Below, one piece after another: positions 1 through 8,215 of a stretch of 64,000 bases of DNA (position 1 is the first letter of the stretch; every line of letters begins with the position of its first letter). This stretch comes from Bacillota bacterium (GTDB taxonomy: Bacteria > Bacillota > Sulfobacillia > JAJYWN01), in the NCBI GenBank assembly GCA_021791495.1, contig JAJYWN010000064.1:136139-200138 (forward strand), read 5' to 3'. Under the pieces are notes generated by a model, which saw only the letters and a list, made by a program, of their open reading frames with translations, was not told where the DNA came from and ran no database searches. A program made the translations under genes and the position numbers.

Positions 1-332
1 CCGATGATCTCCGGTAGCACGTAGATTCCCACGGTGGTGCTGGCGCCGACGGCCAAGGTGCCGGCTGCGGCGCCGTCCACCTCACCGATGGCCTTCAACC
101 CTTCGTCGTAAGTATTCAGGGTTTTCCTGGCGTAGGGGAGGAAAGCTTTCCCCGCTTCGGTGAGGTAGAGCTTGCGCCCGATCCGGTCGAAGAGCTTGGT
201 GCCCAGTTCTTCCTCCAGTTCATGAATGGCCTGGCTCACGGCCGGCTGGCTCAGGAACAGACGGCTGGCCACCGCGCTCATACTGAGGTGAACCGCGACC
301 TCCTCGAATATGCGGAGCTTGCGATCGTTCAT
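1..332 (-). CDS. LysR-family transcriptional regulator (partial, N-terminal part)
   Basis: This is the first 110 codons of a regulator whose 3' end lies beyond the left edge. The N-terminus has the LysR winged helix-turn-helix: residues 4-60 include SMSAVASRLFLSQPAVSQAI followed by an acidic HELEEELGTKLFDR wing. Around residue 95 the effector domain opens with GTLAVGASTTVGIYVLPEI, a form common in CysL/YeiE-like regulators. The ATG at 332 overlaps the stop of the upstream HD gene by four bases (ATGA), so the two are translationally coupled. The inducer and targets cannot be read from the fragment. Confidence 0.9.
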   Translation of the reverse strand, partial: MNDRKLRIFEEVAVHLSMSAVASRLFLSQPAVSQAIHELEEELGTKLFDRIGRKLYLTEAGKAFLPYARKTLNTYDEGLKAIGEVDGAAAGTLAVGASTTVGIYVLPEII

Positions 333-880
333 TTGGGTGGCGGCGGAGCCGCGCCGGCGGCCGTGCCCAGCGCGTCGATCTTGGCGTCCAGCTTCCTGAT
401 GCGTTCTAGTCCTTCCCGGTAGGACAGCTCCCGCTCGTGGTGGCGGCCGTCACTCTCTTCGAGGACATCGTCGGCCTCTGCCAGCAGGCGCTGGAGAGGC
501 GTCGGGTCGCCCGTGGGTCGGATGGGAGTGGAGCCGGAGTGGAAGAGGATGGCCAAGGCGATCTCGCGGGCCGCCGCCATCTCCTCTCCCTTCAGCACAA
601 GTAGCTGGTGGGCCCGCTCGGCGCCCTTGATGGGGTGGATGTCTCCGGTGGCGTAGAGGTTATAGCTCCATTCCCCATCCACGATGAAATCACCGTGCCC
701 GATATCGTGGAGTAGGCCGGCTTTGCCGGCCAGGTCCGGGTCGACTCCCCACCGTACCGCCATGTCCACCGCCAGTTCCGCCACGCGGACGGAGTGGTCG
801 ATGCCGGCCTTGGGCAGGTGTTTTCGGCAAACACTATCGGTATAGAGATCGGTCAAAGTTACTTGGCGCAAGTAGTTCAC
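329..880 (-). CDS. HD-domain phosphohydrolase-like protein
   Basis: A protein of about 183 residues with an HD metal-binding core: a first His in AGIDHSVRVAELA, the HD doublet in GLLHDIGHGDF, then an HPIKGAERAH helix and a later ILFHSG His. This is the small single-domain HD type (YqeK/nucleotidase-like), predicted to be a cytoplasmic metal-dependent phosphohydrolase with unknown substrate. The C-terminus is a charged helix and a Pro-rich tail. The start is uncertain: TTG 889, GTG 880 and TTG 874 all surround a GGAGG that lies at 883-887. A near-consensus sigma-A promoter lies just upstream. It is coupled to the LysR gene downstream. Confidence 0.8.
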   Translation of the reverse strand: MNYLRQVTLTDLYTDSVCRKHLPKAGIDHSVRVAELAVDMAVRWGVDPDLAGKAGLLHDIGHGDFIVDGEWSYNLYATGDIHPIKGAERAHQLLVLKGEEMAAAREIALAILFHSGSTPIRPTGDPTPLQRLLAEADDVLEESDGRHHERELSYREGLERIRKLDAKIDALGTAAGAAPPPPK

Positions 881-937
881 GTCCTCCAAAAATCAGGCCG
901 CATCCTTGCCACTTCCCTCTGGAGTCGGCCTCTGGCT

Positions 938-966
938 ATTATAAGAGTCTCCCGGAATGCGGTCAA
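938..966 (-). promoter_or_regulatory. sigma-A-type promoter of the HD/LysR operon
   Basis: Read on the minus strand, TTGACC (966-961) is followed by a 17-base spacer and a perfect TATAAT (943-938). The predicted transcript starts near 931 and gives a leader of about 45-55 bases before the HD gene. Confidence 0.7.
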
Positions 967-1028
967 TCCCGGTGGTGCGACCGTAGCCGTTCTTGGGCGG
1001 GGAAGCTCATAACCCCGGAGGGAATTCG

Positions 1029-1163
1029 ATGAAGGTCGTCCTGAACGCCGATGACTTCGGGGCCTCCGCCGGAGTCAACGCCGCCATATGGAAAGCCCAC
1101 CATCAGGGAGTACTCCGATCCCGCCGACCCGTCGGTCCCCGTGATCCGCCGCCTGCAGCGTGA
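1029..1163 (+). pseudogene. 5' remnant of a ChbG/HpnK-type deacetylase gene
   Basis: The reading frame from ATG 1029 begins MKVVLNADDFGASAGVNAAI and continues WKAHHQGVLRS, which is the signature N-terminus of YdjC/ChbG/HpnK carbohydrate deacetylases; the DD pair is the family metal site. After about 30 residues the similarity stops, and the frame runs out at a TGA at 1163. Intact members are roughly 250-300 residues, so about nine tenths of the gene is missing. The sequence passes directly into glycosyltransferase coding sequence in another frame, so this is one side of a deletion junction. Confidence 0.7.
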
Positions 1164-1638
1164 ATTCGACTACGTGATGATCTGCGTCCTGGGGACCACC
1201 TCCTTCCGCGAAAACTGGCGGCGCGAGGTGCGTTGGGCCCGGTGCAACCGCGTGTCGCGCCCCACGGAGTATCCGGGGCTGGTCTTCAGTTTCTGCACCC
1301 CTCTGGCCACGGCCTATGCCGTCTACTCTAAGTTCGACGAGCAGAGCCGGCAGGTTCTGGCCGTGTCGCTTCTCCTTAGATGGATCATGGCCTGGTTGGT
1401 GGCCGGCCACACTGGAGACCGTTCGGTCCGCCGGTGGCTGCGCTGGCTTCCGGTGCGGGACGTCCTCTCGGCCCTCGTGTGGCTGGCAGGGGGAGTGGGT
1501 CGCCGCATTGTCTGGCGCGACGAGGAGTTCATCGTCGAGGGCGATGGCCGGATGCGGCCGGTGGCCGGTCCCGCCGCCCTCAACTCCGGGGGGGTGGCGG
1601 CGGGTGCGGGTGCTAAGAAGAGCCATCCGGGCCCTTGA
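1111..1638 (+). pseudogene. internally deleted HpnI-like glycosyltransferase remnant
   Basis: In the frame used here, DPADPSVPVIRRLQREF matches the substrate-binding segment found about 70 residues into ceramide-glucosyltransferase/HpnI-type GT2/GT21 enzymes. It is followed at once by LGTTSFRENWRREVRWARCN, which carries the late (Q/R)xxRW motif, and by the membrane-proximal tail LPVRDVLSALVWLAGGVGRR. The catalytic D1/D2/D3 middle is absent, so the product cannot be an active transferase. HpnI and HpnK work together on hopanoid or related glycolipids; here both survive only as fragments fused out of frame. The 3' end overlaps the start of the YkoP-like gene. Confidence 0.65.
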
Positions 1639-2314
1639 CCGTCTCCAGTGCCGCCGGCGCGGGATTTTCGAGTTCAGCCAGGACGCCGACTGCATCCTTC
1701 GCCTGTCCAGGTCCCGTGTCCCCTGGGACCTGCTCCTTCCCGACGGAACGTCGGTGCGGCGCGGCGCGACACTAGGTGAAATCCACCTCTGGAACGAACG
1801 GCTGCCTTTGGCGCCTATGGAAGGGCCCGACCTCCTATGGGCGGCGCGCTTCCAGCGGCTCTTCCGGCACTCGCTCCGATGTCTGGCCGAATACGTGCGC
1901 CGGCACGAAGAATGGCAAGACGTATGGGTCTTTGGGGGCGTGACCACACTGGTCAGCCACGAAAGCCGGACGGGCGAGGTCGGGGGCGAGATTGAGGGCC
2001 GGATCGGGAGCAGGCACAGGGGCGAGGTCGGGGGCGCCGCCGGCGGGAAAGCAGGCACGCTGCGTCTGGACCACTTGGCGAAGCGCCTCGGCTTCCAAGT
2101 GGAAGAGCCGCCCTCCGCCGGCCCTTGGCGCCGGTTCGTCGCCTTCTGGGAGAACCCCTACTTCACCGGCCTCAACTGGACTTTCAACCCCGGAAGCCTG
2201 AAAGCCAAGAGCTTCAGGCGCCTGCGCCGCGCCGGAGTGTGGATCTCCCGGGATGCCCTCCTCCGGCGTTTCGGCCCGGCGACGGACTCACGTCACTCGA
2301 ACCTCAGGGCCTGA
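1604..2314 (+). CDS. YkoP-like domain protein
   Basis: About 236 residues from GTG 1604 (GTG 1610 is equally possible), overlapping the glycosyltransferase remnant by 35 bases. The core PWDLLLPDGTSVRRGATLGE followed by IHLWNERLP resembles the YkoP domain, which often accompanies polysaccharide deacetylases and glycosyltransferases in Bacillota. Function is unknown; a role in cell-envelope glycan or glycolipid modification is inferred from context. Residues around 125-145 hold a Gly/Glu-rich insert built from an in-frame duplication: the 16-mer GGCGAGGTCGGGGGCG occurs at 1973 and again at 2021. The 3' end overlaps the convergent permease gene by 22 bases. Confidence 0.5.
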   Translation: MRVLRRAIRALDRLQCRRRGIFEFSQDADCILRLSRSRVPWDLLLPDGTSVRRGATLGEIHLWNERLPLAPMEGPDLLWAARFQRLFRHSLRCLAEYVRRHEEWQDVWVFGGVTTLVSHESRTGEVGGEIEGRIGSRHRGEVGGAAGGKAGTLRLDHLAKRLGFQVEEPPSAGPWRRFVAFWENPYFTGLNWTFNPGSLKAKSFRRLRRAGVWISRDALLRRFGPATDSRHSNLRA

Positions 2315-3603
2315 ATCGGGTCTAACATGGCTGCCTTGGCGGCCGGGTAGACTCCGAAAAGCAGGCCGACCAGGCTGGAGACGCCCACAGCCAAGGCGAT
2401 GGACCCGCCGGTCACCACCGGCGCGAACCCGATGGCGTTGGCGGCCACCCGCCCGACCAGCACCCCCAGGGCAATGCCCACGATGCCTCCGGTGATGGTC
2501 AGTACCACGGCTTCAATGATGAACTGGACCAAGATGTCGCTGGTCCGCGCTCCGACGGCTTTCCGCAGCCCGATCTCTCTCGTCCTCTCCGTGACGGACA
2601 CCAGCATAATGTTCATGATGCCGATCCCGCCGACCACCAGCGAGATGGCGGCGATCCCGGCCAAAACGGAAGTGAGCACGCCCGTCACACTGCTGATCGT
2701 GGACAGGAGGTCCGCCGAGGAAAAGGCGCTGAAGTCGGCCAGCTTCTCGTCGGCGATCTTGTGGTTGGCGAGCAGCGTTCTCCGGATGTCCTGTTTTGCG
2801 GCGTCCACCGCGCCTTCGGTGGTGGCTTGGGCGGTGATGGAGCCGAAAGTCTGGACCCCGAAGGTATCGAAAGCGGAAGAGTAGGGGATATACGCCTGGT
2901 TATTCGGATTGCCGAGGCCGCTCTCACTGGCCGGCCCCAGGATCCCGACGACGCGGTAATCCGTTCCCGACACACTCAAGGTCTGCCCGACCGCGTTGGT
3001 CCCTCTGGAAAGGTCGGCCGCCATCTGGCTGCCCAAAGCGATGACCTTGGCCCGATTGTCCACGTCCGCCTTGGTGAAGAAGGAGCCCTGGGTGGCAGCC
3101 AGGCCGTGAATACTTGGATAGGTTTCGGAGGTACCGACCACGGCATAGCGCCGGTCCCCGCCCGGGGTCTGGAGAACGGTCGTACCGGATATCTGTCCCG
3201 ACACCTGGCTTATCAGGGGATGAGCCGACCGGTCGGCCAGGGATTGCAGGTCGGAGACAGTCAAGGTGGACGCCGCTTCTCCGAAACCGCGTCCGGCGCC
3301 GCCACCCCCGAACCCTCCCCCGCCGGCCCCGCGTCCTCCCATGCCGCCGGCGCCTCCGGTACCCCCGACACCTCCGCCTCCACCGATTGCGTTGCCGAAC
3401 CCCCCGCCCGGCACCACGGTGATGTTGGTGGCTCCCAGCTTGGAAATCCGCTGACTGATATTGGCCCGGACGCCGGCACCCAGAGAGATCAAGGCGATGA
3501 CGGAAGCGATGCCGATGATGATACCAAGGACAGTGAGGAAGCTCCGCCCCTTGTTACTGAAGATGGCCTTAATGGACTGGCGGAACAGCGTCACCAGTTT
3601 CAT
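2293..3603 (-). CDS. MacB/YknZ-type ABC transporter permease
   Basis: A 436-residue permease. The N-terminus SNKGRSFLTVLGIIIGIASV is the first membrane helix typical of MacB/FtsX permeases. A large extracytoplasmic domain follows (to about residue 310), then three C-terminal helices including GGIGIMNIMLVSVTERTREI and GLRKAVGAR. The periplasmic part contains an unusual Gly-rich run (residues about 65-105). ATG 3603 is chosen because AAGGAG precedes it. Its start lies 35 bases inside the end of the ATPase gene, so both are made from one transcript. The likely substrate is a peptide, antibiotic or lipid; no periplasmic adaptor gene is adjacent. Confidence 0.88.
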   Translation of the reverse strand: MKLVTLFRQSIKAIFSNKGRSFLTVLGIIIGIASVIALISLGAGVRANISQRISKLGATNITVVPGGGFGNAIGGGGGVGGTGGAGGMGGRGAGGGGFGGGGAGRGFGEAASTLTVSDLQSLADRSAHPLISQVSGQISGTTVLQTPGGDRRYAVVGTSETYPSIHGLAATQGSFFTKADVDNRAKVIALGSQMAADLSRGTNAVGQTLSVSGTDYRVVGILGPASESGLGNPNNQAYIPYSSAFDTFGVQTFGSITAQATTEGAVDAAKQDIRRTLLANHKIADEKLADFSAFSSADLLSTISSVTGVLTSVLAGIAAISLVVGGIGIMNIMLVSVTERTREIGLRKAVGARTSDILVQFIIEAVVLTITGGIVGIALGVLVGRVAANAIGFAPVVTGGSIALAVGVSSLVGLLFGVYPAAKAAMLDPIQALRFE

Positions 3604-4327
3604 CGTAGCGGCTCCTTTCGAATGGAAGCTGCCAGTCCTCGTCGGACACGATCCGCCCATCTTTCAGTCGAATGATGCGCCGCGCGTACCTGGCGATGTC
3701 CTCCTCGTGCGTGATGAGGACGACGGTCGCTCCCTTGGCGTTGATCTGCTGAAACAGCTCCATAATCTCGCCGGACTTCTCCGTATCTAGATTGCCCGTG
3801 GGTTCATCGGCCAAGATCATCGAAGGTTCCATGATCAGGGCGCGGGCGATGGCCACGCGCTGTATCTGGCCGCCCGACAGTTGGTTGCTCCGGTGGTTGG
3901 TGCGGTCCCGCAGGCCCACTTCGTCGATGACCCGCACTGCGCGGAGTAGGCCGTCGGGCACTCTCCCGTACAGCGTCGGCAGCAAGACGTTATCGAGGAC
4001 GGTGGTCCGGGGGAGCAAGTTGAATTGCTGGAAAACGAACCCGATCTGCCGGTTGCGAATGGCCGCCTGCTGGTTTCGGGTCAGCCCGCTGACGTCTTCT
4101 CCATTAAGGAAATACCGGCCGCCGGACGGCCGGTCCAGCAGCCCCAGGATGTGCATGAGGCTCGACTTTCCCGAGCCCGAGGGGCCCATGATCGCCACGA
4201 ACTCCCCTTTGCGCACGGTGAGATCGACGTCTCGCAGGGCGACGGTGTCCTCCTCGCCGGTCGGATACACCTTGGCGATTCTCCTCAGTTCAATAATGGG
4301 GGCCACCGCCGGCCATCCCTCATTCAA
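3569..4327 (-). CDS. MacB/LolD-type ABC transporter ATP-binding protein
   Basis: A 252-residue ATPase of the MacB/LolD group. Walker A is GPSGSGKSS, the Q-loop is in [14 protein letters not shown], the signature is [15 protein letters not shown], Walker B is [11 protein letters not shown] and the switch His is in [24 protein letters not shown] is the usual N-terminal strand of the group. It energises the permease encoded just downstream. The C-terminus runs about 25 residues past the usual end and overlaps the permease start. The start could also be the internal GTG before the APIIELRR strand. Confidence 0.92.
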   Translation of the reverse strand: MNEGWPAVAPIIELRRIAKVYPTGEEDTVALRDVDLTVRKGEFVAIMGPSGSGKSSLMHILGLLDRPSGGRYFLNGEDVSGLTRNQQAAIRNRQIGFVFQQFNLLPRTTVLDNVLLPTLYGRVPDGLLRAVRVIDEVGLRDRTNHRSNQLSGGQIQRVAIARALIMEPSMILADEPTGNLDTEKSGEIMELFQQINAKGATVVLITHEEDIARYARRIIRLKDGRIVSDEDWQLPFERSRYDETGDAVPPVH

Positions 4328-4438
4328 GCTGCATCAACTCCCAGCTAGAGGCGCTACACGTCTCCGATGATTAGCGTTTTCCATCGCGCGCCAGAACCAT
4401 GAGCGGCCGCCGGCGGAAACTCCGCCGCGACAACGCCA

Positions 4439-4462
4439 AAAATCACCCCCAAGGGTGATTTT
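4439..4462. promoter_or_regulatory. perfect 10-bp inverted repeat between divergent genes
   Basis: AAAATCACCC and GGGTGATTTT flank a four-base CCAA loop. It sits between the ABC exporter (minus) and the S-layer gene (plus), where neither gene needs a terminator, so an operator or leader hairpin is as likely as a terminator. Nothing else stands out in 4328-4519 except the S-layer gene's GAGGGGGAG ribosome binding site. Confidence 0.4.
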
Positions 4463-4519
4463 CAGAGGGGTGCCCCTGTCATAGGGTCTTATTCAAGGGA
4501 ATTGAGGGGGAGTGCCTAC

Positions 4520-6409
4520 GTGAACCTGAGACGTCTTGCCGTGACCATTCTTGCCGCCATCGTCCTCGCGACGTCGGCGGCGGTCCCAGTGGCGGCCGTT
4601 GCCCTAGACACCAACGGAAGAGCCGGCACCTTGAACCGGCTGCAAATCCTTCGGGGCACCGGCACCGACTATAACCTGGGCGGGCAACTGCGGCGGAGCG
4701 AGGCGGCCACTTTCATCGTGCGGATCATGGGAAAGGAAGCTCTTGTACTACAAGACAAGCCGCGGTACACACAGACCCCCTTCACCGATGTCCCGGCCGA
4801 CCAGTGGTACGCGCCTTATGTGGGGTACTGCTATGCGAACCGCATTATCAGTGGTTTTGACGACGGTACCTACCGGCCCAACGACTATGTGAGCGAGAAA
4901 GCCTTCCTGAAGTTGGTCCTGGGGTCTCTGGGCTACCAGCAGAACACCGACTTCACCTGGGCGGACGTGTATCGGAAGGCCTTGGCGGTGGGTCTGGTCA
5001 CCGATCCGGCTTACGCTTCGAAGAGCGCCGACGACCCGCAATATCGCCGCGAGGGAGTCGTGAACGTCCTGTACTCCGCCCTTGATAAGAAGGAGAAGGG
5101 TGGCACCAGGACCGTCCTGGCCAGGCTCCGCAACGAAGGAGCGATCACCAAGGAGACTTCGGACGCCGTTGAAGCTGAGCTGAGGCCGGCCGGGGCCGGA
5201 AACGCCACCGCGGGAGGTGCGGTCTCCGGAGGCACGCCGCCCGGCAGCTCCGCCACCTCCTCCGCTTTCCAGCCGGCGTCTCCCATATCCACTTTCACGA
5301 AGGAAGACATCGACTACCTTGGGGCCAGTTTCACCGGCACCCCGGCCCAGATCGCCGACGCCATCTATCAGTGGCAAGGCGACCACATGACCTATCAGGC
5401 AAACGGCGGTGATGTGTCGGACCCCATGCGCTGGAACTACTTCCTACCGGGCATCTATCCTACGAGCGAAATGATCCGCGAAATGCGCCAGGACGGAAAG
5501 GTCTACGGTCTGTGCTATGGTTTCGCGACCATCTACGTGTCTCTGGCCAAGTACTACGGCCTGGAAGCCAGGGTCACCGCGATGAACGAGAAACCCAGCC
5601 AGTTGGATCCCACCATCGACAAGAACACCACCACCGGCCTCGGTCCGGACGAGTACGACCGCCTCAAAGTCAAGCTGGACCGGCGAGGGCTGAACTACTC
5701 CTACGAGACCATCAGGGGAGTGGCGCAAGAGACCTCCGCCCACTACCGGGCCGAGGTGAAACTGAACGGCAACTGGGTGGTGAAAGACGCCACCGAGCTT
5801 TTCTTCCCGAACACCTATAACTCCAGGTACACCTTCTACGAGGTCGACTGGATGGAAGGGTACCATCCCGAGAAACTGGCGGCCGCGGCGGGCTCCGGTT
5901 ACGGGACAGGCTACGGTTTTAGCGGCGCTTACGGCTCGAGTGGCGGCACAGGTTCGACGGGCGGCACGGGTGCCACAGGTGCCACGGGTGGGGCGGTCGG
6001 CTCCGGTGGCTCGACCGGCTCGGCCATATCACTGGAGGGTATCACGGCTGCCCGTCTGCGTGCCCAGCAAGACGGATCGTCTGCGTCCTACCAGGGTATC
6101 ACCGATGACCTCGGCCAAAACCACCGGGCCGCCAGCATCGACGACCTAACCAAGGGCCTGGGGCTGGTACCGTACTACCGTAACTGGGCCGACGCGGCAC
6201 GGTTCCTGAAGATGCAGACCGATTTCACCAAGGAATTCGCTCAGACGCAGGCGGTGGAGAAGATGTACTTCGCCACGACCGGAAAACACTTCTACGCCAT
6301 TTGCGGCTACATCATCGGTGACGATGTGGATAACGCCACCTATAGCCAGTGGTACGAAGTCCTGACGGGTGAGAAGATCGACCTGCGGTACGTCGACCTT
6401 TTCAGGTAA
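4520..6409 (+). CDS. secreted S-layer homology protein with transglutaminase-like domain
   Basis: 629 residues from GTG 4520, preceded by GAGGGGGAG. A signal peptide (MNLRRLAVTILAAIVLATSA and on) is followed by SLH-type repeats at about 30-170, the clearest being TPFTDVPADQWYAPYVGYCY and RIISGFDDGTYRPNDYVSE, which would anchor the protein to secondary wall polymers. A Pro/Ser/Thr/Gly linker leads to a transglutaminase-like fold: the nucleophile Cys in VYGLCYGFATIYVSLAKYYG, the His in SAHYRAEVKL and the Asp in WVVKDATELFF. A second low-complexity segment (GSTGGTGATGATGG) interrupts the C-terminal part. Predicted to be a wall-anchored thiol protease or cross-linker; the substrate is unknown. 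Confidence 0.8.
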   Translation: MNLRRLAVTILAAIVLATSAAVPVAAVALDTNGRAGTLNRLQILRGTGTDYNLGGQLRRSEAATFIVRIMGKEALVLQDKPRYTQTPFTDVPADQWYAPYVGYCYANRIISGFDDGTYRPNDYVSEKAFLKLVLGSLGYQQNTDFTWADVYRKALAVGLVTDPAYASKSADDPQYRREGVVNVLYSALDKKEKGGTRTVLARLRNEGAITKETSDAVEAELRPAGAGNATAGGAVSGGTPPGSSATSSAFQPASPISTFTKEDIDYLGASFTGTPAQIADAIYQWQGDHMTYQANGGDVSDPMRWNYFLPGIYPTSEMIREMRQDGKVYGLCYGFATIYVSLAKYYGLEARVTAMNEKPSQLDPTIDKNTTTGLGPDEYDRLKVKLDRRGLNYSYETIRGVAQETSAHYRAEVKLNGNWVVKDATELFFPNTYNSRYTFYEVDWMEGYHPEKLAAAAGSGYGTGYGFSGAYGSSGGTGSTGGTGATGATGGAVGSGGSTGSAISLEGITAARLRAQQDGSSASYQGITDDLGQNHRAASIDDLTKGLGLVPYYRNWADAARFLKMQTDFTKEFAQTQAVEKMYFATTGKHFYAICGYIIGDDVDNATYSQWYEVLTGEKIDLRYVDLFR

Positions 6410-6529
6410 GCGGATGAGGCGATGAACAACTAACAAGGAGAGGACTCCCTCCTTCGCCACCGAAACCCAAGAGGTGCGGCCCGACGAAGGTTGATCCTAT
6501 TCCCGTCGCGGTGGAGGAGGGGGCCTTTC

Positions 6530-8182
6530 TTGTCCACTAACGCATCCCACCACAAGCATTCCAGCCATCTGCTGAGAAACGCTTTCATTTACGACGGTAG
6601 CGGCCGGCCACCGGTCCGGGGTTCCGTCTTGGTAGTCGACGGCCGGATCGCGGCGACCGGCGATGTCCCGCTCTCGGCCACGCCGGCCGGCACCCGAGAG
6701 ACCGACCTCCATGGCTTGGCCATCGCCCCAGGCTTTATCAACGTTCATTCCCACTCGGACTTGCAGATGCTGACCCATCCGCAGGCCAAGACCCTCCTCA
6801 TGCAGGGCATTACCACCGAGACCGTGGGGAACTGCGGTGGCGGCGCCGCCGACACCTCCAAGTGGGACGATTCCACGTGGAACATGATCTTCGAGCGCAC
6901 CCTCTTGAAGCGGCGGTTTGACGGTATGCGCGGGTACCTTACCGCTATCGACCAGGTAGGACCGGCGGTGAATGTGGCCGCCTTGTTTGGACACGGCGAT
7001 ATCCGTCGCTTGATAACCGGGGACAACGGGCGACCCATGACGGCGGCGGAGAAGGCGCGGGCCGGGCAGATGGCCGCGGCCTACATGGCCGAAGGCGCCT
7101 TCGGCGTCAGCAGCGGTCTGGAGTACGTTCCCGGCCGGTTCGCCGACGTCGACGAACTGGCCGCCGTGTCGCGGCCGGTGGCCGCGGCCGGTGGCCTTCA
7201 CGCCTCCCACATCCGGAACGAGGGTCCCGAACTCCTTGAAGCCATTCAGGAGTGCGTGGCCGTCTCCGCGCGGTCGGGGGTGCGGTTCGAGGTCTCGCAC
7301 ATCAAGGCTTGCGGCCCGGAGAACTGGGGGAAGGCCAAAGAAGCCTTGGACATGTTGGACCTGGCGGGCGCGGCCGGCGGACCCGGGGCGGCGGGCGGTT
7401 CGGGGACGGCCGCAGGGCCGGAGATGACGGCCGACTTCTACCCCTACCTTGCCTCCTCGACTGAACTGGCCATCGTCCTCCCGGACTGGGCCCTGGAGCA
7501 GGGGAAGCGAGCGGCCTTGGAGACGCTGAAGGACCCTGGGGTCCGGCGCAAGGCCGAACTGGAGTCACACTACCGCACGGAGCGGCAAGGCGGCTGGGAT
7601 AAGATCGTCATCACGGGAGTGCGAAAGCCGGCCGGCAAATGGATGGAAGGCCGGAACATGGCCGAGGTCGCGGACAGAATGGGGAAGGAGCCGCAGGTGG
7701 CGGCACTGGATGTCCTCCTCAGCGAGGAAATGCAGGTGCGGATCGCCCGGTTTGCCATCGGCGAGGACGACATGGTCACCATTTTGCGACACCCGAAGAC
7801 CTGCGTGGTCACGGACGGCAATAACGCCGTCCCCGAGGAGGGCAAGCCTCATCCCCGTTCGGTCGGGACGTTCCCCAGGGTCCTCGGGCACTACGCCCGG
7901 GACAAGGGTTTCATCTCCATGGAAGAGGCCATCCGGAAGATGACTTCGCTGCCGGCGTGTCGGCTGGGCATCCGCGACCGTGGTCTGGTGGCTCCCGCCT
8001 ACTGGGCCGACTTGGTCATCTTCGACCGGGACACCATCATCGACCGGGCCACTTATGACAACCCCTGGCAGTACCCGGTCGGGATCTACGGCGTCTTCGT
8101 CAACGGCCGTCCGGCGCTCTGGGAAGGGGAACTCACCGGTGAGCGGCCGGGCCAGGCCCTGGCGCACCAAGTCTCGCCGTAA
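6530..8182 (+). CDS. N-acyl-D-amino-acid deacylase (D-aminoacylase family)
   Basis: About 550 residues of the amidohydrolase superfamily. Landmarks in order: NVHSHSDLQML (metal His pair), GITTETVGNCG (the D-aminoacylase metal-ligand Cys), GVSSGLEYVPG, HASHIRNEG, EVSHIKACGPENWG, the late catalytic Asp in VVTDGNNAVPEEGKPHPRS, and MTSLPACRLGIRDRG. The enzyme releases D-amino acids from N-acyl derivatives and is probably cytoplasmic. TTG 6530 is chosen because GGAGGAGGGGG ends seven bases before it; a TTG at 6491 is in frame but has no such site. A Gly/Ala-rich insertion (about residues 281-304) lies just before the TADFYPYL strand. Confidence 0.85.
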   Translation: MSTNASHHKHSSHLLRNAFIYDGSGRPPVRGSVLVVDGRIAATGDVPLSATPAGTRETDLHGLAIAPGFINVHSHSDLQMLTHPQAKTLLMQGITTETVGNCGGGAADTSKWDDSTWNMIFERTLLKRRFDGMRGYLTAIDQVGPAVNVAALFGHGDIRRLITGDNGRPMTAAEKARAGQMAAAYMAEGAFGVSSGLEYVPGRFADVDELAAVSRPVAAAGGLHASHIRNEGPELLEAIQECVAVSARSGVRFEVSHIKACGPENWGKAKEALDMLDLAGAAGGPGAAGGSGTAAGPEMTADFYPYLASSTELAIVLPDWALEQGKRAALETLKDPGVRRKAELESHYRTERQGGWDKIVITGVRKPAGKWMEGRNMAEVADRMGKEPQVAALDVLLSEEMQVRIARFAIGEDDMVTILRHPKTCVVTDGNNAVPEEGKPHPRSVGTFPRVLGHYARDKGFISMEEAIRKMTSLPACRLGIRDRGLVAPAYWADLVIFDRDTIIDRATYDNPWQYPVGIYGVFVNGRPALWEGELTGERPGQALAHQVSP

Positions 8183-8215
8183 CAGCGCGGTCCAGGGCGG
8201 CGGTGGTCCGACGCC

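Noticed and set aside
1075-2058. Minus-strand frame of about 330 codons over the hpn remnant
   Set aside because: Low-complexity Arg/Pro/Ser composition and no motifs; the plus-strand fragments match known families.
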